Below, in pieces: positions 8,257 through 15,789 of a stretch of 24,392 bases of DNA. The notes under the pieces are model-generated. The model saw only the letters and a program-made list of their open reading frames with translations. It was not told the DNA's origin and did no database searches. The stretch covers positions 1-24,392 of the forward strand of contig QZKU01000095.1 of assembly GCA_003598085.1 (NCBI GenBank), in the 5' to 3' direction. This DNA is from Candidatus Abyssobacteria bacterium SURF_5 (GTDB taxonomy: Bacteria; Abyssobacteria; SURF-5). The first letter of the stretch is position 1, and every line of letters starts with the position of its first letter. A program made the position numbers and the translations under genes.

Positions 8257-8280
8257 CGGCAGCTTCTTTTGAAGCTGCCG
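8257..8280. repeat. Perfect 10-bp hairpin with 4-base loop
   Basis: CGGCAGCTTC and GAAGCTGCCG pair perfectly around TTTT (AAAA on the minus strand). No T-run follows on either strand, so it is not a standard intrinsic terminator. It lies in the presumed leader of the cytochrome/molybdoenzyme operon. The arm toward 8262 (TACGGCAG) could alternatively pair with CTGCCGCCGTA near 8230-8240. Confidence 0.75.
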
Positions 8281-8289
8281 AAAAGAGGG

Positions 8290-8307
8290 CAATTAGCATG
8301 CCAATTG
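8290..8307. promoter_or_regulatory. Near-palindromic candidate operator
   Basis: CAATTAGCATGCCAATTG is an 18-bp palindrome broken by one mismatched pair. It sits just downstream of the predicted minus-strand transcription start (about 8315), a usual place for a repressor site controlling the molybdoenzyme operon. The regulator is unknown. Confidence 0.4.
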
Positions 8308-8321
8308 TCTTTTACGCTGCA

Positions 8322-8350
8322 ATCCTAACTCGCAAATGTTTTCAATTCAA
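8322..8350 (-). promoter_or_regulatory. Possible sigma-70-type promoter for the molybdoenzyme operon
   Basis: On the minus strand TTGAAT and TAGGAT are separated by 17 bases, four of six matches in each box. The predicted start near 8315 leaves a leader of about 350 nt before the cytochrome ATG at 7967. The boxes are weak, so an activator would probably be needed. Confidence 0.35.
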
Positions 8351-8840
8351 TAACTTATAAGTGTTTATCAGCTTCTCCCGCAGGAAGCGCGCCGTCGTCG
8401 CCCGGAAAAATAACCGGCTTGTAATCTATCTGCAGACTGGACATTATTTGTCATCTTTTTATATTGGGAGAGGGGGCTTCAACTTGCTAACGTTTTGAAG
8501 AGGTACAACTAAGGAGAGTCCGGCGGCCGTTGCGATAGGCAGACCGCAGGGCCACGTATGAAAACCGGCGGGTTAATCAAATTGTTGACTAAATCAATCA
8601 TCTTGGTCATAAAACCGGAATCTTTTCAGGTAAATCACAAGAATTGACTGTCTCAAATGGGGTATGCCGACAATTCAGATAAGGCTCGGGCAGAAGACGG
8701 TGATGCGGATGTCTCATCTGCGCTTCGCCGCAATGGAAAGCGCGAGAGAACGCCAGTCTAGTGCCATTGAGTTAAGTCACTCTTGTCCAAGATAACTTTT
8801 CCATTTCGAAAAAACGTTGGCGAATACGGAAAATTCATTG

Positions 8841-8930
8841 AACCGCAAAGGCGTCGGAGGCCGCAAAGCCAGAATAAAAGGAGGATTTAAGGGGTCTTGT
8901 TGTGCATGTCTTTCTCCGCGCTCTTCGCGC
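8841..8930. repeat. Degenerate intergenic repeat starting AACCGCAAAG, copy 1
   Basis: The unit starts AACCGCAAAGGCG and ends near TTTCTCCGCGC. A second element at 24208-24290 has the same opening and the same CTCCGCGC ending at nearly the same distance, with a diverged middle. These look like a dispersed, decayed hairpin-type repeat family. Confidence 0.45.
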
Positions 8931-8933
8931 GCA

Positions 8934-9182
8934 TCAATTCATCCGGACTCTTGTGGAAATGGTTGTTTCCTGGATGGCTCCTTTCTGGAAATTGAGCGCG
9001 GCGACGTCCCACTCCTTTTCGGCGGAATTATAGCTCCAGAGGTAGACGATGTTTCCTTCCTCGTTGCTGGTGACGAATTCACGTTGTGCCGGCTCGACGG
9101 CTGCGCGCGTCTCACTGCCAACCCAGAACGCGATGAGGGCGACCAGAAGGATCAACTGGACGAGTGCAATCTTTTTCCACAT
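8934..9182 (-). CDS. Small single-pass membrane protein, unknown function
   Basis: The 82-residue product begins MWKKIALVQLILLVALIAFWVG, a lysine-flanked hydrophobic helix that would act as an uncleaved anchor or signal, followed by a polar domain of about 58 residues (EGNIVYLWSYNSAEKEWDVAAL). I do not recognise the family. That it is real is supported by AGGGGAG 7 bases before the ATG and an extended -10 promoter at 9230-9258 on the same strand. A 128-codon plus-strand frame over the same bases lacks such signals. It is monocistronic, lying between the molybdoenzyme leader and the divergent AtuA-family gene. The orientation of the polar domain (periplasmic or cytoplasmic) is not determined. 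Confidence 0.65.
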   Translation of the reverse strand: MWKKIALVQLILLVALIAFWVGSETRAAVEPAQREFVTSNEEGNIVYLWSYNSAEKEWDVAALNFQKGAIQETTISTRVRMN

Positions 9183-9229
9183 GTGCTTTCTCCCCTGTCA
9201 TGAAGTTTTGCCGTTAACAAGTATGGACC

Positions 9230-9258
9230 ACTATACCAGAGGTGCGGCCTGAAAACAA
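9230..9258 (-). promoter_or_regulatory. Extended -10 promoter for the small membrane protein gene
   Basis: On the minus strand TTGTTT, 17 bases, then TATAGT preceded by TGG (extended -10 TGn). The predicted start lies about 40 bases before the ATG at 9182. Confidence 0.6.
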
Positions 9259-9391
9259 AAAAATTGTAGTCTGAACAACCTGAGGAAATGCTCGGCATTG
9301 CATCGATCTCCATCTTCCAGTGGACATTGATCACCGCGACGCGATAAGATATGCGCCGGAACGATTATACGAAAACCATTTGAGGTGGATC

Positions 9392-10756
9392 ATGGAAGAG
9401 ATACGCATCTTTTCGCCGACGGCCATTTTGGGATACGGCTACCCGAACTCGTCGCTGGAGGAGGCGATGAGACGCAAGCCGCACGTGATAGCAGTCGACG
9501 GCGGCTCGACCGACGGCGGTCCGTATTATCTCGGGATGCAGCTTGGAGAAGGCGGCGGGGGCGGCGGCTTTATCGAGATGCTCTCGCGCGACGTCGGCCC
9601 GCTGCTTCGGGCGGCGATGGATGCCGATATCCCGCTCATCATCGGGTCGGCCGGTTTCGCCGGCGCGGAGCTGCACCTGCAGGGCACGGTGATGGTGATC
9701 CGCAATCTGGCGGAAGAAATGGGGCTTCACTTCAAGATGGCGGTCATTCATGCCGAGATCGAGAAGGAATACGTAAAGGCCAAGCTGCGCGCGGGCAAAG
9801 TAGAACCGCTCGGGCCGGCGCCTGCGCTCAATGAGGACGAGGTCGACGCGAGCGTTCGCATAGTCGGGCAGATGGGAGTCGAGCCGTTTGTGAAGGCGCT
9901 CGAAGCGGGCGCGCAGGTGATCGTTGCCGGCAGGTCGAACGATCCGAGCATGTTCGCCGCGCTCCCGTTTATCCGGAATTATGATAAGGGGCTTTCGCTG
10001 CACCTTGCGAAAATCCTCGAATGCGCAGCCATCGCAGCCGAGCCCGGCAGCGGAAGCGACTCGATGATGGGGGTGCTGAGGCGCGATCATTTCCTGGTCG
10101 AGCCGACCAGCCCCGAGCGCAGATGCACTGTCACCTCGGTCGCCGCACACAGCCTGTATGAAAAATCAGACCCGCTGCGGCTGTATGGGCCGGGCGGAAC
10201 CGTGAACCTGTCGGCGGTCAAGTTCGAGCAGCACGACGAGCGAACAGTGAAGGTGACCGGCAGCCGATATGAGCCGGTTCCGTATAAGATCAAGCTCGAA
10301 GGCTCGAAGAAAATCGGTTACCGGACCGTCTGCATCGCCGGCGTGCGCGATCCCGGCACGATCCAGAAGATAGACGTACTCATTGGCGAGACCAGGCGGC
10401 GCGTGGCGGAACAATTTTCCGAGCACAAGGATTCATACAGACTGATGTTTCATGTGTACGGCCGCGACGGCGTGATGGAAGACCTCGAACCGGTAAGAGC
10501 GGCGGCGCACGAGCTGGGCCTCGTCATAGAGGCGATCGGGCCGACTCAATCGATCGCGAGCGGCGTGTGCGCTTACGCCCACACGATCATGCTGCACCAT
10601 GGCTTTCCCGGCCGCATCTCGACCGCCGGCAACCTCGCGTTTCCATTTTCGCCGCTCGACATCCCTGCGGGCCCGGTCTATGAATTCAATGTCTATCATC
10701 TGGTCGAGGAGGACGACCCCTGCCGGCTGTTCCCGATGGATATTGTCGAGGTGTAA
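9392..10756 (+). CDS. AtuA family (DUF1446) acyclic terpene utilization-like protein
   Basis: From the ATG at 9392 the product is 454 residues. This start is preferred over the frame opening at 9320 because GAGGTG precedes it and the protein then opens EEIRIFSPTAILGYGYPNSS, the family's usual N-terminus. Conserved stretches include VDGGSTDGGPYYLG, IIGSAGFAGAELHLQGTV, VIVAGRSNDPSMFAALP and, near the C-terminus, IEAIGPTQSIASGVC. AtuA was named from acyclic terpene (citronellol/geraniol) degradation in Pseudomonas, but the reaction is not established and most members lie in other catabolic settings. The protein has no signal peptide and should be cytoplasmic. The DUF4387 gene begins 3 bases after its stop, a common pairing; the rest of an Atu pathway is absent here. 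Confidence 0.88.
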   Translation: MEEIRIFSPTAILGYGYPNSSLEEAMRRKPHVIAVDGGSTDGGPYYLGMQLGEGGGGGGFIEMLSRDVGPLLRAAMDADIPLIIGSAGFAGAELHLQGTVMVIRNLAEEMGLHFKMAVIHAEIEKEYVKAKLRAGKVEPLGPAPALNEDEVDASVRIVGQMGVEPFVKALEAGAQVIVAGRSNDPSMFAALPFIRNYDKGLSLHLAKILECAAIAAEPGSGSDSMMGVLRRDHFLVEPTSPERRCTVTSVAAHSLYEKSDPLRLYGPGGTVNLSAVKFEQHDERTVKVTGSRYEPVPYKIKLEGSKKIGYRTVCIAGVRDPGTIQKIDVLIGETRRRVAEQFSEHKDSYRLMFHVYGRDGVMEDLEPVRAAAHELGLVIEAIGPTQSIASGVCAYAHTIMLHHGFPGRISTAGNLAFPFSPLDIPAGPVYEFNVYHLVEEDDPCRLFPMDIVEV

Positions 10757-10759
10757 CAT

Positions 10760-11083
10760 ATGAAGACGAGAAACATAACGGAGCTTGCGCGCGTTATCAG
10801 GAGCAAGAATGCGGGCCCGTTCGAATTGACGTTCGACATCATTTTCACGGATGCCGACACGTACGAGAGAGTGAAGAGGAGCGGAGTGATCAGGCCGGAA
10901 CTGTTCGCCGAGCTTTACCGGATTCCGGTCGAGAAGGTGCTCAACTTCTGCTTCTTCGATCCTGCGCATGCAGTGAAAGCGACGATTGCGCGCTCGATCA
11001 GTTCCGGCACTGCGGGCGATAACGATGTATTCGGAGCACAACAGCACGCGCCGCTGTTGCAGGTCGAGATCCCGTGGGACTAG
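10760..11083 (+). CDS. DUF4387 family protein
   Basis: This 107-residue protein matches the small family that accompanies or is fused to AtuA-type proteins. The recognisable features are ITELARVIRSKNAGPFELTFDIIF at the N-terminus and a C-terminal block with DNDVFGAQQHAPLL. The function is unknown. It probably forms a complex or a second subunit with the upstream AtuA-family protein, since the ATG follows that gene's stop after only 3 bases. There is no signal peptide or membrane segment. The stop codon abuts a repeated GGTGGCAGTG palindrome. Confidence 0.87.
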   Translation: MKTRNITELARVIRSKNAGPFELTFDIIFTDADTYERVKRSGVIRPELFAELYRIPVEKVLNFCFFDPAHAVKATIARSISSGTAGDNDVFGAQQHAPLLQVEIPWD

Positions 11084-11110
11084 GTGGCAGTGCCACCCCC
11101 GGTGGCAGTG
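11083..11110. repeat. Palindrome and direct repeat of GGTGGCAGTG
   Basis: GGTGGCAGTGCCACC (11083-11097) is a perfect 7-bp inverted repeat around one base, and its first ten bases recur at 11101-11110. It starts at the last base of the DUF4387 stop codon. It could act as a weak hairpin terminator for the pair, but no T-run follows. Confidence 0.6.
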
Positions 11111-11160
11111 TCGCACGGCACGCCACTCGCAGGTATAGGCCGTGAATTCCTGCGCTCTTG

Positions 11161-12147
11161 TTATTCTTGAGGCGGTACCTTGATTATCTCGTCGACACTG
11201 ATCCGATACGCATATGAATGATGCTGGGGCCGGCCGATAAGCGCGCGCATCAGGCTTGCGTGCCACAGGTCGGTGAATGCAATTGTATCGGCATTGAGGA
11301 AGAGCAGGCATGCGGGCGCGCATTGCCCTTCTTTTCCGGAAACTCGCGCGTCGCCCACGATTTTCCCTGACAAATCCAGGGCGGTGATTCTGCCGCCGCG
11401 ATTGTCGCAGGCGAAAAGCAGTTGTCGCGCCGGCTCGAAATACAGGCCGTCGGTCCACCCGCCGGGCTCAGCGAAAACAGTCGATTCCTTTGTCCGGAGA
11501 TTCACTTTAGAGATGCGGCCGCTCGTTGTTTCCGCCACGTAAAGATATTCCTTGTCGGGACTGAGAGCAAGTCCGTTCGCGTACCGGAATTTTCCGAGCA
11601 GTTCGGTTGCCTCATCTGCGGGCGCGCCGATCCTTGTTTCGTCAGCCATATCGAAGCGAAACACGCGTCCCGAAAACATGCTGCTGTCGGAGACGTACAT
11701 GACAGAGGATTCTTTATCGATCAGAATGAAGTTGGCCATGCCGATGCCGCTGCGGTACAGGCTGACCGTCCCGCTGTCCGGCTTGCCCGGTCCGATTACC
11801 TTCAGGACGCAGCCGCCGTCGAAATCCAGAGTGGCCGCGTAGATATCTCCCTGCCCATCAAGCGCAATTCCGACAGTGCTGATCCGCTTTGTTCGTTCGC
11901 CCGGCAAGTTGTTGAGGTCGGCGAACACCTGCATATCGCCGGCGGGCGAGATCGCCCTGATTTTGCCATTGTGGCCGCCGATAAAGATAGTTCCATCCGC
12001 GCCGAGCGCGATGCCTTCCGGCCCGGGTATCGGAGCGGAGTTGATTGCGCGAGCCGAAAGGTCGATTACGCGGTTTTCTTTCGATGCGGCGGTCGAAGGC
12101 GCCAGAACAAGCGCAAAGAAAGCGGCATAGATCGCGAGGGTTCTCAT
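11161..12147 (-). CDS. Exported SMP-30/gluconolactonase/LRE-like beta-propeller protein
   Basis: The 328-residue protein starts with a Sec-type signal peptide (MRTLAIYAAFFALVLAPSTAA, cleavage near residue 21-22). The rest is made of repeated NHL/YVTN-like blades: GIALGADGTIFIGGHNGKIR, VGIALDGQGDIYAATLDFD, GLALSPDKEYLYVAET and the following DGLYFEPARQLLFACD. This is the SMP-30/strictosidine synthase-like six-bladed propeller class, which includes lactonases and also non-enzymatic members. The substrate cannot be assigned. It should be periplasmic. GAGGAG lies 7 bases before the ATG. It converges with the AtuA/DUF4387 pair and diverges from the patatin gene, with a shared control region of 162 bases. 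Confidence 0.8.
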   Translation of the reverse strand: MRTLAIYAAFFALVLAPSTAASKENRVIDLSARAINSAPIPGPEGIALGADGTIFIGGHNGKIRAISPAGDMQVFADLNNLPGERTKRISTVGIALDGQGDIYAATLDFDGGCVLKVIGPGKPDSGTVSLYRSGIGMANFILIDKESSVMYVSDSSMFSGRVFRFDMADETRIGAPADEATELLGKFRYANGLALSPDKEYLYVAETTSGRISKVNLRTKESTVFAEPGGWTDGLYFEPARQLLFACDNRGGRITALDLSGKIVGDARVSGKEGQCAPACLLFLNADTIAFTDLWHASLMRALIGRPQHHSYAYRISVDEIIKVPPQE

Positions 12148-12235
12148 CGTCGTCTCCTCTTTTTTTTATTTCCCATGCGAAGGATGATATCACAGCCGGT
12201 TGAAAAAAGTCATCCGGAATCTCCGTCCGGGAGAA

Positions 12236-12265
12236 TTGACTTTCAATTTCGGGGATTGCTATACT
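12236..12265 (+). promoter_or_regulatory. Sigma-70-type promoter for the patatin-yjbQ-rlmN unit
   Basis: TTGACT, 18 bases, TATACT: five of six matches in each box. The predicted start at about 12272 leaves a 38-nt leader to the patatin ATG, which has GGAGG 9 bases upstream. Confidence 0.75.
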
Positions 12266-12309
12266 CGCTTTGGAGGCTTGGGAGAATTCCGCTACGGAGG
12301 CCAGGGAGA

Positions 12310-13140
12310 ATGGGCAAGGTAACGCTTGTGCTGAGCGGAGGCGGCCTGCGAGGTCTTGCGCATATCGGCGTCCTCAAGGCAATGCACGCAATAGGCATTC
12401 CGGTGCACGAGTACATCGGAACAAGCATGGGCTCGCTCATCTGCGCTCTTGCCGCAGGCGGGCTCGGCTTGAAGGACCTCGAACAGCTTGCGCTTTCTCT
12501 CAAGAGCAGCGACATTCTCGACATAAATCCCTTCGATCTGGTCAGGAGAGGCATTCGCGTGAGCAGTCTGCACCGCGGCGAGCGGCTGCATCAGTACATC
12601 AATCGCATCATCCCGATCGACAGCTTCAAACTATTGGAGCGTCCGCTCCTGGTCAATTCAGTGGATCTGGACCGCGGCGAAGAGGTGTATTTTGGCAGCG
12701 AGGGCCGCGACCACATTCCCATCCATGATGCGGTGTATGCCTCCTGCGCAATCCCCGGCATTTTCCCGCCGCTCAAGTTCGAGGATTCGTATTACGTTGA
12801 CGGCGGAGTCGGCACGAACCTGCCCGTCCACGTCGCCCATCAGCGAAAGGCCGATCTGATCATCGCGGTCAATCTGGGGCTTCCCCCGCTCGAGCACGCC
12901 GGCCAGCCTGTCGCCGAGGGCGGAATGATTAACATAATATTACAGAGCACCGGCATCATGATGCGGCGGATCTTGCAGCTCCAGCTCCGCGAGTACTACG
13001 AATATCCGCTCATTTTGATCGAGCCGCGCGCCACGAGCAGGCGCACATTCGACTTCGAGGAGACTGACCGTTCCATCCGGGCGGGCGAACGTGCCGCCCT
13101 AAACGTGCTCAGAGACCATCCGCTGTTGTCGTTGATTTAG
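12310..13140 (+). CDS. Patatin-like phospholipase
   Basis: From the ATG at 12310 the protein has 276 residues, with all patatin motifs at normal spacing: oxyanion-hole loop GGGLRG at 10-15, nucleophile elbow GTSMG with S39, and the D-G-G motif YYVDGGVGTN with D164, giving the Ser-Asp dyad. The frame stays open upstream to 11422, but that part is antisense to the SMP-30-like gene, while the promoter at 12236-12265 and the ribosome site fix the start. It has no signal peptide, so it is a cytoplasmic or peripheral lipid acyl hydrolase, close to the RssA/YchK-type bacterial group. The natural substrate is unknown. The yjbQ gene begins 38 bases downstream. Confidence 0.93.
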   Translation: MGKVTLVLSGGGLRGLAHIGVLKAMHAIGIPVHEYIGTSMGSLICALAAGGLGLKDLEQLALSLKSSDILDINPFDLVRRGIRVSSLHRGERLHQYINRIIPIDSFKLLERPLLVNSVDLDRGEEVYFGSEGRDHIPIHDAVYASCAIPGIFPPLKFEDSYYVDGGVGTNLPVHVAHQRKADLIIAVNLGLPPLEHAGQPVAEGGMINIILQSTGIMMRRILQLQLREYYEYPLILIEPRATSRRTFDFEETDRSIRAGERAALNVLRDHPLLSLI

Positions 13141-13178
13141 ACGGCACGCATTCAACGCCGTTTCCAGAGGAGAGAAAT

Positions 13179-13592
13179 ATGCTTGAAAAAATTTCCGTTT
13201 CCAGCACGACGAGGGAAGAGTTTATCGACATAACCGATTCAGTCCAGGCGGCCGTAAAGAAAGCCGGAGTAAAAGAAGGATTATGCGTGGTGTATGTGCC
13301 GCACACGACAGCAGGGGTGACAGTTAATGAAAACGCCGATCCGAGCGTGCGCGTGGATATCCTGTCGGCTCTCGATCGCCTCATTCCAAGGAATGATCCG
13401 AAGTACCGCCATGCCGAGGGCAATTCCGACGGCCATATCAAATCGTCGCTCGTCGGCTTTTCGCACGCGATCCCGATTTCCGGCGGGTCCTTGACTCTCG
13501 GCACGTGGCAAGGCATCTTTTTTTGCGAGTTCGACGGACCGCGCCGGCGATCGGTGTATGTGCAGGTGGTTCTCGCGGAAGCAAAGAGATGA
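13179..13592 (+). CDS. yjbQ: YjbQ family secondary thiamine-phosphate synthase-like protein (UPF0047)
   Basis: The 137-residue product has the typical length and the conserved blocks HTTAGVTVNENADPSV (residues about 47-62), HIKSSLVGFS and LGTWQGIFFCEFDGPR. E. coli YjbQ has weak thiamine-phosphate synthase activity that can rescue thiE mutants, but the true role is unclear. The ATG has GAGGAG upstream. Its stop overlaps the rlmN start in an ATGA arrangement (13589-13592), so translation of the two is coupled. It lies 38 bases after the patatin gene, in the same transcription unit. Confidence 0.92.
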   Translation: MLEKISVSSTTREEFIDITDSVQAAVKKAGVKEGLCVVYVPHTTAGVTVNENADPSVRVDILSALDRLIPRNDPKYRHAEGNSDGHIKSSLVGFSHAIPISGGSLTLGTWQGIFFCEFDGPRRRSVYVQVVLAEAKR

Positions 13593-14644
13593 GTACAGTG
13601 GGACAAGATCGCCCCGATCTGCTCGCAATGTTGCCCGAGGAAGTGGACGCCCTCTTTCTCGATATCGGTCTGCCGCGATATCGGTCGGCGCAGGTTGTCG
13701 AATGGCTCTACGTGCATGGCGCTCGCTCTTTTGATGAAATGACGAACCTGCCAAAAAGCCTTCGCGAGACGCTTTCGAAGGATCTGACGATCACAAATTT
13801 GCAGACTCTGAAAGTCGCCGTCTCGAGAGACCGAACCAAGAAGTTTCTGTTCGGACTCACTGACGGCGCCGCCATCGAGACCGTTCTTCTGCCGGAAGGC
13901 GAGCGCAGCACTGCCTGTATTTCGACACAGGTAGGCTGCGCGTTCGGGTGTCTGTTCTGCGCGAGCGGCGCGGGTGGGCTGGCCCGGAACCTTACGGCCG
14001 GCGAGATTGTCGATCAGGCGCGCAAGGCGAAATTTGATGCGGATGCCGGACGATTGACGAATATCGTGGTGATGGGAATGGGGGAACCTCTTGCGAACTA
14101 CGAGGCCACCACGAAGGCGGTGCGCATCTTTCTCCATGAGCGGGGGCTTGCGCTCGGCGGGCGCCGCATAACGATTTCGACGGCAGGTTTTGTCCCCGGC
14201 ATCAGGCGATTGGCCGCCGATGATCTGCCGGTTCGCGTCGCGCTTTCGCTGCATGCCGCCGATAACAGGACTCGCAACAAACTGATGCCGATCAATCGGA
14301 AGTACCCCCTCGAGCAGGTCATCGATTCGTGTACGGAGCTGGGGCGCCGGCGAACTCCGCTGACGCTCGAATACATGCTCATCTTTGAGATAAACGATTC
14401 GTTTGACGATGCGGCGCGGCTGGCCGATATTGCGCACGCGCTGAAGGCGAAGGTAAACCTGATCCCTTATAATCCCGTTCCCGGAGGCAGATACCGCGCA
14501 CCGTCCGAGGAACGCGTTTTGCGCTTCCAGGCGAGACTGAGGGAGGCCGGGGTGCTTGCTTTCATCCGGCGTTCCCGCGGCACGGACATCGATGCCGCTT
14601 GCGGGCAGCTTCGCCAATCGGCTTCGCGAGAGGGGCACGGTTGA
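13589..14644 (+). CDS. rlmN: 23S rRNA (adenine2503-C2)-methyltransferase RlmN
   Basis: The 351-residue protein is a radical SAM methyltransferase with the cluster motif CAFGCLFC (C117, C121, C124), preceded by the conserved CISTQVGC stretch. The C-terminal RGTDIDAACGQL carries C338, the cysteine that forms the methyl-transfer adduct. GMGEPLANY and the SLHAADNRTRNKLMPINRKYP segment are also standard. It methylates A2503 of 23S rRNA and, in characterised bacteria, A37 of some tRNAs. The start at 13589 is set by the ATGA overlap with yjbQ; the longer frame from 13505 adds 28 codons inside yjbQ. A 509-codon antisense frame over the same bases is a codon-bias shadow. Confidence 0.96.
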   Translation: MSTVGQDRPDLLAMLPEEVDALFLDIGLPRYRSAQVVEWLYVHGARSFDEMTNLPKSLRETLSKDLTITNLQTLKVAVSRDRTKKFLFGLTDGAAIETVLLPEGERSTACISTQVGCAFGCLFCASGAGGLARNLTAGEIVDQARKAKFDADAGRLTNIVVMGMGEPLANYEATTKAVRIFLHERGLALGGRRITISTAGFVPGIRRLAADDLPVRVALSLHAADNRTRNKLMPINRKYPLEQVIDSCTELGRRRTPLTLEYMLIFEINDSFDDAARLADIAHALKAKVNLIPYNPVPGGRYRAPSEERVLRFQARLREAGVLAFIRRSRGTDIDAACGQLRQSASREGHG

Positions 14645-14734
14645 GACGGAGGCGGTCTACATGAAACGCCTGAGTTCGCGTTTATCCTAATTGGTGCGGA
14701 CACTGTTCCATTTGTTCATCGGAAATGAATGCGC

Positions 14735-14763
14735 TAGCACGACCTGTCAATGAACGGTATACT
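14735..14763 (+). promoter_or_regulatory. Weak promoter candidate for the PAP2 gene
   Basis: TATACT at 14758-14763 is a good -10 box, but the matching -35 region TAGCAC at 17-base spacing is poor. The predicted start lies about 65 bases before the ATG at 14836. Confidence 0.3.
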
Positions 14764-14835
14764 GAAGGTAGCCGCAGGTGCGGTTCATTTTTTTGATATG
14801 CGGTGCGTTCTTTTGAAGCCGAAGGAGCAACATGG

Positions 14836-15789
14836 ATGAGTTTGAAGGGTAAAAATACACTGGAGCAGATAAGCCGGCAGATTTACGTTTCGGATATTAT
14901 CAATATAGTTTTTGTGGCTTTTCTCCTGGTGGTGGCGGTCGTGTTTTCCGACCGCGTGCAAAATCCCAAGTTGCTGATCATGCTGTACAGCGCAATGCTG
15001 GCGGCGGCTTTCTCGTTGATCTTGTTTGTGCGTCCGGAGTCGGGCTCAGTTCTGTACTTCCTGCGGCGATGGTATCCGATGGCGTTTGTAATTTTAGCAT
15101 TTTTCAGCCTCGGCTGGGTGGTGCATTACGTCCTGCCATACGACATCGACTCTCAATTGATCGAAATCGACCTGTTACTCTTTCGAGTTCATCCGACGGT
15201 TTTCCTGTCGCAGTTCATGAACCCGTACGCGGTTGACCTTCTTGAAATCTGTTACGCGAGCTTCTATTTTCTGCCGGTCATCCTCGGCTTTGCGTTGTAC
15301 CGAAAAAGGAAGATGCGTGAATTCGAGATGTTTGCGATTATTGCCTGTCTGGGATTCTATCTGTCGGATATCGGCAACCTTCTATTTCCCGCGCGGGGTC
15401 CGTCTCAGACGCTTACGGCATATCATGTGATTCCGCTCGAGGGGAAATGGGTGGGCGGTTTCATCCGGACGCTGATCTACACGCTCGAGCCGTACCGGTA
15501 CGACTGCTTCCCCAGCGGTCACGTGGCGGTGACACTGCTGACGGTCGTTCTTGCATATCGCTTTGAGCGGCGCCTGTTCTGGTGGATGCTGCCGATATCA
15601 ATCGGTTTGGTGTTTTCCACCGTGTACCTGCGCTATCACTACGTGATTGACATTTTCGCAGGGGCGGCACTGTCCGGCGTTATCCTGACGGGGGCCGAAG
15701 CCGTTCAGCGGGTATGGCCGCGAGTTCGCCAGTTCAAAGCGAGAAGCCTTTTCTTTCAGACTTCCTACGCAGATAAGGACATTTCGTAG
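14836..15789 (+). CDS. Aur1-like PAP2 superfamily membrane phosphatase/phosphotransferase
   Basis: From the ATG at 14836 (AAGGAG 8 bases upstream) the protein has 317 residues. Several hydrophobic helices are visible at about 22-38, 48-64, 82-100, 138-154, 164-182, 228-242 and 250-264. PAP2 motifs are present in Aur1/Ipt1-like form: ARGPSQ at 186-191, CFPSGH at 224-229, and YLRYHYVID at 264-272 with R266, H268 and D272. The catalytic histidines would be H229 and H268. Such enzymes act on lipid phosphates or transfer head groups at the membrane surface; the substrate is not determined. The 3' end overlaps the convergent GNAT-type gene by 25 bases. Confidence 0.88.
   Translation: MSLKGKNTLEQISRQIYVSDIINIVFVAFLLVVAVVFSDRVQNPKLLIMLYSAMLAAAFSLILFVRPESGSVLYFLRRWYPMAFVILAFFSLGWVVHYVLPYDIDSQLIEIDLLLFRVHPTVFLSQFMNPYAVDLLEICYASFYFLPVILGFALYRKRKMREFEMFAIIACLGFYLSDIGNLLFPARGPSQTLTAYHVIPLEGKWVGGFIRTLIYTLEPYRYDCFPSGHVAVTLLTVVLAYRFERRLFWWMLPISIGLVFSTVYLRYHYVIDIFAGAALSGVILTGAEAVQRVWPRVRQFKARSLFFQTSYADKDIS

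Larger units (their letters stand above)
7968..8933. other. Long intergenic region: operon leader and repeats
   Basis: About 960 bases hold no convincing protein gene on either strand. The half nearest the cytochrome gene looks like a minus-strand leader of about 350 nt with several hairpins (8257-8280 and a 5-bp stem at 8181-8196), a near-palindrome at 8290-8307 and a weak promoter at 8322-8350. The far end holds a repeat copy (8841-8930). I see nothing definable between about 8360 and 8840. Confidence 0.6.

Noticed and set aside
8845-8875. GCAAAGCC core resembling a cyclic di-GMP-I riboswitch
   Set aside because: The other conserved blocks of that aptamer are missing and the element better fits a dispersed repeat.
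8817-9203. 128-codon plus-strand frame over the small membrane protein
   Set aside because: It has no ribosome site or promoter, while the minus-strand frame has both plus a coherent membrane helix.
10433-11458. 341-codon minus-strand frame across the AtuA/DUF4387 end
   Set aside because: It spans two real plus-strand genes and part of a minus-strand one, with shadow-type composition.
11422-12309. Upstream extension of the patatin reading frame
   Set aside because: The added 296 codons are antisense to the SMP-30-like gene and lie before the promoter and ribosome site at 12236-12300; the patatin motifs begin at normal distance from the ATG at 12310.
13109-14638. 509-codon minus-strand frame opposite yjbQ and rlmN
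   Set aside because: Both plus-strand genes have complete conserved motifs; the antisense translation is arginine-rich with no domain.
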